A DNA stretch of 19,738 nt from JALYUA01 sp038229875 (GTDB lineage: Bacteria; Acidobacteriota; Thermoanaerobaculia; UBA5066; Gp7-AA6), in contig JBBROA010000080.1 in assembly GCA_038229875.1 (NCBI GenBank), positions 1-19,738 on the forward strand, given 5' to 3'. The notes beneath the pieces were generated by a model, which was given only the letters and a program-made list of their open reading frames with translations, was not told the DNA's origin and searched no databases. Below are positions 1 through 5,078 of the stretch, piece by piece. The position numbers were made by a program, and so were the translations under genes. The first letter of the stretch is position 1. The number at the start of each line of letters is the position of its first letter.

Positions 1-336
1 AGCGACACCTGGCAGCTCGTCATCAACACCGGCACGACCATCGTCACGTTCTTGATGGTGTTCCTCATTCAGCGCGCCCAGAACAAGGAGTCCCGGGCCG
101 TGCAGCTGAAATTGAACGAAATCGTCGCGGCCGTGCAGGGCGCGAGCAACCGTCTGATCGACGTCGAAAATCTCTCCGAGGCCGAGATCGCGCAAATGCA
201 GGAGCACTTTGGAGCGCTCAAGCAGATCGCGAAGACGGAGGGGGACTACGGAACTTCGCACTCCATCGAGGAGGCTCCTTGCATACGAAAGCGCTCTGAT
301 GAACCCGAAGGCTTATCAGAGCCGAACTACCGCTGA
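1..336 (+). CDS. Low-affinity iron permease family protein, C-terminal part
   Basis: The reading frame is open from base 1, so the gene starts before the window; 111 residues are visible. The first residues read DTWQLVINTGTTIVTFLMVF, followed by LIQRAQNKESRAVQLKLNEI. This is the characteristic end of the last membrane segment plus the cytoplasmic tail of the low-affinity iron permease family (PF04120). Family members are small inner-membrane proteins named after yeast Fet4; in bacteria the transported ion is rarely proven. The tail is amphipathic and acidic (NLSEAEIAQMQEHFGALKQIA), as usual, and ends in a less conserved hydrophilic stretch. The family call is firm, the substrate is not. The next support for a gene downstream is on the opposite strand, so this gene ends its transcription unit. 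Confidence 0.85.
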   Translation, partial: SDTWQLVINTGTTIVTFLMVFLIQRAQNKESRAVQLKLNEIVAAVQGASNRLIDVENLSEAEIAQMQEHFGALKQIAKTEGDYGTSHSIEEAPCIRKRSDEPEGLSEPNYR

Positions 337-358
337 AGCTCAAGTGAAACCGGATCTC

Positions 359-553
359 TCAGGACTCGAATTCCTCGTCCTCGAGGTCGGTCGACCCGGA
401 GGACCGGTCGAAGCCGCGCCCGACTTCCGGGACCTGATTGCCCTGGCTGCCCTGGCTGCCCTGCCAGGACTGGCCCTCGCGGCCCCCGCCGAGATTCTGA
501 TTCTTCTTGTTGTCGGAGCCGGAGCTCTTGTCGTTGATGTTGTTGTCGCGATC
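359..553 (-). pseudogene. Small Gln/Gly-rich hydrophilic protein gene lacking a start codon
   Basis: Read on the minus strand, this frame gives 64 residues of convincing protein: a polar start (DNNINDKSSGSDNKKNQNLG), a Gly/Gln repeat (GSQGSQGNQ), and a very acidic end (STDLEDEEFES). Small proteins with this layout recur in many bacteria as uncharacterised, stress-associated hydrophilic proteins (general knowledge, not proof). A strong AGGAGG ribosome binding site lies at about 558-563, but the expected start position reads ATC in another frame, and an in-frame TGA directly precedes the open segment. No ATG, GTG or TTG opens it. An indel or substitution at the 5' end is the simplest explanation. 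An overlapping long minus-strand frame reads as Arg-rich nonsense and is not the gene. Confidence 0.5.
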
Positions 554-572
554 TCAACCTCCTGGAACACCC

Positions 573-590
573 GGGGACAACATTGTCCCC
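573..590. promoter_or_regulatory. 18-bp inverted repeat, candidate operator
   Basis: GGGGACAA, a 2-nt centre CA, then TTGTCCCC form two perfect 8-bp arms. The element sits between the ribosome binding site of the minus-strand small gene and the Ku gene, where a shared operator for divergent promoters would lie. The symmetry is seen directly; the regulator is unknown. Confidence 0.4.
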
Positions 591-602
591 GCTCAAAAAA
601 GT

Positions 603-634
603 GCAGGAACCGTTCCCCCATTCGGGATTCCTGC
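603..634. promoter_or_regulatory. Inverted repeat upstream of Ku
   Basis: GCAGGAA (603-609) and TTCCTGC (628-634) are perfect 7-bp arms around an 18-nt centre, ending 40 bp before the Ku start. It could be a repressor site or a leader stem-loop. It contains GGAAC, which resembles an ECF-sigma -35 motif, but no convincing -10 partner was found. Confidence 0.3.
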
Positions 635-674
635 CTGGCAAGCACATTGCTCTCAACCCGGGAAAGGAGTCGTC

Positions 675-1502
675 ATGCGCGCCATCTGGAGCGGCCACAT
701 CACCTTCGGACTGATCTCGATTCCGGTCGGCGTCTATTCCGCCGTCGAGACGTCGGAACGCGTCTCGTTCCGCCTTCTGCATCGCAAGGACATGGCTCCC
801 ATTCAGTACCGCAAGGTCTGCAGCGAGGAAGGCATCGAGGTCCCGAACGACGAGATCGTCAAAGGCTACGAGACATCGAAGAACAAGTACTCGGTCGTCG
901 AAAAAGAGGAGCTCGAGGAGGTCCAGGGAAAACTCGGCGAAGGGAACCGGAGCATCGACGTTCTCCAGTTCGTGGAGTTCGGCGCGTTGAACCCACTCTC
1001 ATTCGAAAAGCCGTACTACCTCGCCCCGATGAAAGGGGGAGAAAAGGCCTACGGCGTCCTGCGGGACGCTCTCATCGACGCCAACCGAGTCGGAATCACG
1101 CGATTCCATCTCCGGACCAAGCCGCTGCTCGCCGCGCTCATCCCCGGCAAGAAGGCTCTGTCGCTCGAGGTGCTTAGATCCTTCGACGAGCTCCGCGACC
1201 CCGGCTCGCTTCCGATCCCGGCGTCGACGATGAAATCCGCCGAGGTCAAGATGGCGCGTCTCCTGATCGACCAGCTCTCGACCGAAGACTGGGATCCGAC
1301 GGCCCATCCGAACGAGTACCGCCAGGCGCTCCAGAAGCTCCTCGCGTCGAAAAAGAAGTTCGCCATGGCGCAGCCGGCGCGCGGAAAGAAGAAGGGCGAA
1401 GAAAACGTCGTGGACCTGATGGAGGCTCTTCGGCAGAGCGTCGCGAAAGCAGGCGCGCGTCCGAAGGCGAAGAAAGCGGGCTCGAAGCGCGGAGCGGCCT
1501 GA
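675..1502 (+). CDS. ku: Non-homologous end joining protein Ku
   Basis: Bacterial Ku forms a homodimeric ring that threads onto double-strand DNA ends and recruits the ligase LigD in non-homologous end joining. The 275-residue product starts MRAIWSGHITFGLISIPVGV, the nearly invariant N-terminus of the family, and continues with the beta-barrel core (residue 33 onward LLHRKDMAPIQYRKVCSEEG; FEKPYYLAPMKGGEKAYGVL near 113). Length is typical (260-300). The last 50 residues are rich in Lys and Arg (GKKKGEEN, RPKAKKAGSKRGAA), as in Ku tails that extend DNA binding and ligase contact. The start at 675 is chosen over upstream in-frame codons because it gives the conserved N-terminus and has AGGAG 6 nt before it. 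No LigD gene is visible in the window, so the partner must be elsewhere. Confidence 0.96.
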   Translation: MRAIWSGHITFGLISIPVGVYSAVETSERVSFRLLHRKDMAPIQYRKVCSEEGIEVPNDEIVKGYETSKNKYSVVEKEELEEVQGKLGEGNRSIDVLQFVEFGALNPLSFEKPYYLAPMKGGEKAYGVLRDALIDANRVGITRFHLRTKPLLAALIPGKKALSLEVLRSFDELRDPGSLPIPASTMKSAEVKMARLLIDQLSTEDWDPTAHPNEYRQALQKLLASKKKFAMAQPARGKKKGEENVVDLMEALRQSVAKAGARPKAKKAGSKRGAA

Positions 1503-1595
1503 GAACCGGGAGGGTCGATCGGGAGCTCAGCGTTGAACGCTCAGAAGATCCCCGTGGGCTCTCCGTCCTCCGTCTCCGTCTCCGGCTCGCCGCCA

Positions 1596-1967
1596 CTAGA
1601 TTTTCTTTCGCTTCTTTCGCCACCTCGCGGCGGGCGCGCGCTGGAACTCTCTCATCGTGAGCGCCAGGCCTTCGGCGAGGGGACGGGTCCAGGAATCGCC
1701 CCCGAGATCGTCGGACGCCAAACGCCGGCGCGAATTCGCGATGCCCTTCACGGCGAGATGCACTTCGCCCACACCCTCCGCCTCGCCCCGGGCGGCGCGC
1801 CGGATCGCGATGAAGAGCTCGGGGCCGGCGCCGAGTACGAGCTCGTTCTTCCCGCGACGGAGGACGGCCCAGCCCAGAAGAGCGCCGCATTCTTTCGCGA
1901 GAGCCTCCGGATCGCGCGAACGCAGCGTCAGTCCGTGAACCCCCAGGGGCGTGGGTCGTTTCTTCAT
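1596..1967 (-). CDS. Glyoxalase/VOC-fold family protein
   Basis: A 123-residue protein whose segments GVHGLTLRSRDPEALAKECG, LLGWAVLRRGKNELVLGAGP and VGEVHLAVKGI resemble a single vicinal-oxygen-chelate (glyoxalase/bleomycin resistance) unit of beta-alpha-beta-beta-beta type. The usual metal ligands are only partly recognisable (H11 near the start; H near residue 74), so enzymatic activity is not assured. The C-terminus ends in a strongly basic stretch (RWRKKRKKI). Its ATG overlaps the stop codon of the upstream HAD phosphatase as ATGA, which implies translational coupling and joint function in an unknown small-molecule step. Fold assignment is moderate; substrate unknown. Confidence 0.65.
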   Translation of the reverse strand: MKKRPTPLGVHGLTLRSRDPEALAKECGALLGWAVLRRGKNELVLGAGPELFIAIRRAARGEAEGVGEVHLAVKGIANSRRRLASDDLGGDSWTRPLAEGLALTMREFQRAPAARWRKKRKKI

Positions 1968-2632
1968 ACGAAGAGCTCCCTCCCGTTCGCCCAGAGCTGC
2001 GCGACGCCGTCGAAGACGTGATCTGAGGAGCGAAGGGTAGAAGCCGGAAACCCGCCGGACCGCATTCCGATGCACGGAACACCGATCTGATGCGCGGCGG
2101 CGATGTCGTATGGCGTATCGCCGATCGCGACCGGACGGCGAGACGCGAGCCGGTAGCGGGAGATTGCGAGCGAAAAGATGTCGTCGAACGGCTTGGTTTT
2201 CTCGACGTCCTGCGCCGAGGTCTCCCCCGTCAGGATTCCGTCGAGTCCCAGAAGCGCGAGCGACCGGCGGATGACCTCTTTCTGCGCGGAGCTGGCGAGG
2301 ACCACGGGTATGCCCTGTCTCCGCATCGCGCGAATCGCCGCCGCGGCTCCCGGGAAGGGCCGGACGTCTTTCCGGAACCTTTCCAGGTAGAGCTCCGTCT
2401 GAACAGCCCCCATCGCGCTCGAAAGGATCGAATGCTCGGCCGGAGTCACGAAATCGCGGAGCAGCTCCTTTCCGCCCTTGCCGATGTGCCGGCGAATCGC
2501 TGACGCCGGGATGTCGCGGCCGAATCTCGAGAGAGCGCGGCTCCAAGCCTCGGCGTGCGCGTCGTTGGAATCGACCAGACATCCGTCCAGATCGAGGAGC
2601 ACGGCTCCATATTTTTTTTCGCCGGCTCTCAT
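1964..2632 (-). CDS. HAD-superfamily hydrolase (phosphoglycolate phosphatase/beta-phosphoglucomutase-like)
   Basis: A 222-residue haloacid dehalogenase-type phosphohydrolase with all four motifs. Motif I is VLLDLDGCLVDS, with nucleophile D14 and acid/base D16. Motif II is VVLASSA, motif III contains the Lys in VEKTKPFDD, and motif IV is AIGDTPYDIAAA, with the Mg-binding acidic residue. A helical cap follows motif I (NDAHAEAWSRALSRFG), typical of subfamily I members that act on small sugar or glycolate phosphates. The start at 2632 (MRAGEKKYG) places motif I at residue 14 as expected; an upstream in-frame start adds a Gly/Arg-rich stretch with no family resemblance. The stop overlaps the start of the VOC gene by 4 bp. 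The precise substrate cannot be read from sequence. Confidence 0.88.
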   Translation of the reverse strand: MRAGEKKYGAVLLDLDGCLVDSNDAHAEAWSRALSRFGRDIPASAIRRHIGKGGKELLRDFVTPAEHSILSSAMGAVQTELYLERFRKDVRPFPGAAAAIRAMRRQGIPVVLASSAQKEVIRRSLALLGLDGILTGETSAQDVEKTKPFDDIFSLAISRYRLASRRPVAIGDTPYDIAAAHQIGVPCIGMRSGGFPASTLRSSDHVFDGVAQLWANGRELFV

Positions 2633-2737
2633 GTCCCGGCGAAGTGCGAAGATCGGGCCACGGAAGCTCCCATGGCCGCGGCGAAGGCCTCGCGGCATGC
2701 CGCTTGCGTCGTATCCGATCGTCAGGAAGGAGCGTCA

Positions 2738-3115
2738 ATGCCCGAAGACACATCCCCCGACTCCCCGACCCGGCCGGCTCCCCGCCGCCGGGCCCCGCGG
2801 CGCAAACCGGCGGCTGCGACGCCGGATCGCGAGGGAGCGGAGACCCCTCGCGAGCCCGAGAATGCGAAGACCGCCACGAGCCCCGGCGTCCCCGAGTCGT
2901 CGCGCGCGGCGGCGGCCAGAGTCGAGGAGCCTTCCCGGCCCAATCCCCGGAGAGAGCAGAATGACCGCGTGTTCGACGAACTGGTCGACTACGGATCGCC
3001 CGCTCGAGACCTCAATCGCCTCGCGTCGCGGAATCCCGGACGGGCGCTGCTCGGCGCGCTCGCGGTCGGTTTTATGGTCGGATTCGGAGTGGGAATTCTC
3101 GCGGCTCGCGACTGA
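2738..3115 (+). CDS. Membrane-anchored YqjD/ElaB/DUF883-like protein
   Basis: A 125-residue protein in two parts. Residues 1-75 are low-complexity, rich in Pro, Arg, Ala and Glu (TRPAPRRRAPRRKPAAATPD) and probably disordered. Residues 76-100 include FDELVDYGSPARDLNRLASR, and residues 100-125 are a glycine-zipper membrane segment (ALLGALAVGFMVGFGVGILA) ending in ARD. The tail resembles the C-terminal anchor of Escherichia coli YqjD, ElaB and YgaM, which bind stationary-phase ribosomes at the membrane. The N-terminal half differs, so a ribosome role is only an analogy. The start at 2738 has a good AAGGAG 6 nt upstream. It is divergent from the HAD gene. Confidence 0.7.
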   Translation: MPEDTSPDSPTRPAPRRRAPRRKPAAATPDREGAETPREPENAKTATSPGVPESSRAAAARVEEPSRPNPRREQNDRVFDELVDYGSPARDLNRLASRNPGRALLGALAVGFMVGFGVGILAARD

Positions 3116-3257
3116 GAGCGCGAACACCGCGCGGCCCCGCGGGAGGCCGGCCGTGCGACGGTGGCCGATCCGGTCAGAAGTCAGCGTCTTTTCGCCTCTT
3201 CAGAGTCCGCGAACGGCGTGTGCGCTGCGACCGCTGGCTCCCCGCGTCCACCCGCTC

Positions 3258-3298
3258 AGAAAAAGAAAAGCCGCCGGTCCAGAGGAACCGGCGGCTTT
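3258..3298 (-). terminator. Intrinsic terminator of the glycine-zipper gene
   Basis: Two perfect 12-nt arms, AAAGCCGCCGGT (3267-3278) and ACCGGCGGCTTT (3287-3298), surround an 8-nt loop. On the minus strand the hairpin is followed by a T-rich tail (TTTTCTTTTTCT). It lies 18 bp past the stop of the 3317-3811 gene. This is a textbook rho-independent terminator. Confidence 0.9.
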
Positions 3299-3316
3299 GA
3301 GAGCGCGAACCTTCGC

Positions 3317-3811
3317 TTAGGAACGAACGCGGTCCCACGCATCGCGCGTGGCTTCCCGGACTTCGTACCAGGCCTGCTTGGTGGTGCCCTTCGACTTGTC
3401 CCATCCGCGCTCGAGCTCGGACTCGGCCTCGTCGAACTTCCGGTTCTTGTTCTCCGGCCGCGACGCACTCTCCCACCCGTAACGGTAGGCGGGCTCGTAG
3501 TCGTCGAAGCTGCGGTCCTGCTTGTAGTACGGCCGATTCTTGTAGTTCTCGCGCCAGTAGCTGGTCTCCCGGGTGGGATCGATGGCTTCGCCGGCCGCAT
3601 GGCCCGCCGCGCCGCCCGCGACAGCTCCGATCGCGCCGCCCACGACCGCTCCGATCGGCCCGCCGACCACAGCGCCCACCGCCGCGCCTGCCGCCGCTCC
3701 GCCGGCCGACCCGACGCCCGTGCCGACCGGATGCGAGCCCGGCTCGCCGGTCAACGGATCCCGATTCGCATCACCCCGGTCGTTGCGATCCATCCGCTTG
3801 TCGTTGTCCAT
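3317..3811 (-). CDS. Glycine-zipper protein with YWREN/YRYGWE domain
   Basis: A 164-residue protein. Residues 1-30 are polar and Asp/Arg-rich; residues 31-75 are an uninterrupted glycine zipper (AAAGAAVGAVVGGPIGAVVG, then GAIGAVAGGAAGHAAGEA) able to form a helical hairpin in a membrane. Residues 80-164 form a conserved soluble domain with YWRENYKNRPYYK, DYEPAYRYGWES, KFDEAESELERGWDKSKG and a final amphipathic helix. This domain is known to me as a widespread uncharacterised family in environmental bacteria; no biochemical function is established. The ATG at 3811 has an excellent GAGGAGG site. It is a paralog of the gene at 3874-4374, which lies directly upstream on the same strand, 62 bp away. 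A terminator follows. Confidence 0.85.
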   Translation of the reverse strand: MDNDKRMDRNDRGDANRDPLTGEPGSHPVGTGVGSAGGAAAGAAVGAVVGGPIGAVVGGAIGAVAGGAAGHAAGEAIDPTRETSYWRENYKNRPYYKQDRSFDDYEPAYRYGWESASRPENKNRKFDEAESELERGWDKSKGTTKQAWYEVREATRDAWDRVRS

Positions 3812-3873
3812 GAGACCTCCTCTTGTTACGTGTTCCCCGTGCTTCGCTCTCCCGCTTCGTCGCGGGCTCAGCG

Positions 3874-4374
3874 TTACGAGTCTTCGTCGTCCCGATCCGC
3901 GTCGGATCCGCCCCGGGCGCGCTCAAACGCGTCTCGAGCGGGATCGCGGGCCTGGTCCCAGTTCGCCAGGCTCTCCGTGTTCGATGCTTCCCAGTCGCGC
4001 TTCAAGTCGAGCTCGACTTCTTCGAAACCGCGGTTGCGGTATTCCGACTGCCCCGCCTGCTCCCATCCGTACCGGTAGGAGGGCTCGTAATCCGAATACT
4101 CCTTCGCTGCCTCGTAGTAGGGGCGCCGCCGGAAGTTCTCGCGCCAGTAATCGCCCTCCGCCACCGGGTCGAGGTCCTCGCCCGCTGCCAGCCCGCCGGT
4201 TCCCGTCGAGACGGCGCGATCGCCGCCGGTTCGGACCATACCCGGCCCGCCCATCACCGGCCCGTCGGTCTCGAGCTCTTCGCGGCTATGGGATTTGCCG
4301 ATTTCGAACTCGGCGGTGTCGTCCAGGTCGTCTTGGCCGAAGCCGCCGGAGCCGCTCTCATCCCTCTCGCTCAT
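3874..4374 (-). CDS. YWREN/YRYGWE-domain protein without glycine zipper (paralog)
   Basis: A 166-residue soluble, acidic protein. Its C-terminal half matches that of the downstream neighbour closely: DYWRENFRRRPYYEAAKEYS, DYEPSYRYGWEQAGQSEYRN, FEEVELDLKRDWEASN. The N-terminal half is different and lacks a membrane segment, being rich in Asp, Glu, Ser and Gly (MSERDESGSGGFGQDDLDDT). The start at 4374 is preferred because GGAGG precedes it; an upstream in-frame start adds unrelated residues. The pair looks like a duplication followed by gain or loss of the membrane anchor, giving one soluble and one membrane form of the same module. Function unknown. Confidence 0.82.
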   Translation of the reverse strand: MSERDESGSGGFGQDDLDDTAEFEIGKSHSREELETDGPVMGGPGMVRTGGDRAVSTGTGGLAAGEDLDPVAEGDYWRENFRRRPYYEAAKEYSDYEPSYRYGWEQAGQSEYRNRGFEEVELDLKRDWEASNTESLANWDQARDPARDAFERARGGSDADRDDEDS

Positions 4375-4551
4375 CGGGAACCTCCACGCTCCCGAAAAGC
4401 AAGAGCTGCACCAGAATTCGGTCCCGGTTTCCACTCTCACGGAAATCGCAGACTCCCCATCGCCCGGTACGAATTTTGCTTACGCGCTGCACATCCGAAA
4501 TTCGCTTGACGAAACTCGAACACCCCGTGGAAGCTGTCGAGGCTCGCCGCA

Positions 4552-5004
4552 ATGCGAGAAGAGTCGACATTCGCCGAGAGCTCCTTCGGGAAAGGAACGC
4601 CGATGAGACGCCTTCCGGTCATGCCGGCGGCAACGGCCGCAACGGCAACGCCCTACGAACTCAGACCCTGGGCAGGCGACGACGTTCGCAACTTTTTCAC
4701 GCTCACGAGCGCGCTCGAACGCCAGAACATGGACGTCCTCTCGGCCGAGACCGGGAAGGACGCGATCTCGAAGCTCCAGTCCACAGAGGGCATCGACATC
4801 CTCCTGATGGACATCGTGATGCCCGACCTGGACGGCTACGACACATGCGGCCGCTTCCATGACCTGCCGATCGCCGCGGTGACCGCGAAGGCGATGAAGG
4901 GAGACCGCGAGAAGACGCTCCAGGCCTGGGCCTGGGACTACCTCTCGAAACCGGTCGACACGGGACGGATGCTGTCGGTCCGTCGCAACTGGCTGTTCCG
5001 CTGA
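4552..5004 (+). pseudogene. Decayed response-regulator receiver fragment
   Basis: From 4678 the frame reads GDDVRNFFTLTSALERQNMD, then IDILLMDIVMPDLDGYDT, DLPIAAVTAKAMKGDREKT and LSKPVDTGRML. This matches the last receiver domain of large hybrid histidine kinases (pattern DDVRNIFALTS...LMDIMMPEMDGYET...ALTAKAMKGDREK...KPVD). Two lesions are visible. The first beta-strand before the acidic pair is missing, while the linker that usually precedes it (TLGR) survives in a neighbouring frame at 4664-4676, which fits a small deletion. The helix between DGYDT and RFHDLPI is also shortened by several residues. No kinase part exists upstream. An ATG at 4552 could still open a 150-residue product, but its first 40 residues look random. 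It ends immediately before the large kinase. Confidence 0.7.
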
Positions 5005-5078
5005 GCGACCCCGACCTGCCGCGGCCCGAGCGGGTCAACATCCTCGCTGTCGACGACAGCCCGGACAAGCTCCTCGCG

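Noticed and set aside
1528..1540. AGCGTT-G-AACGCT inverted repeat between Ku and the VOC gene as terminator
   Set aside because: A 1-nt centre cannot form a full stem and there is no T-tract; possibly chance.
2478..3320. Long plus-strand frame of 280 codons across the HAD start and the YqjD-like gene
   Set aside because: Composition is Arg/Ser/Pro-rich without domains; it is the shadow of the real genes at 1964-2632 and 2738-3115.
3573..4862. 429-codon plus-strand frame opposite the YWREN genes
   Set aside because: It is antisense to two well-supported genes with ribosome binding sites and reads as Arg/Pro/Ser-rich nonsense.
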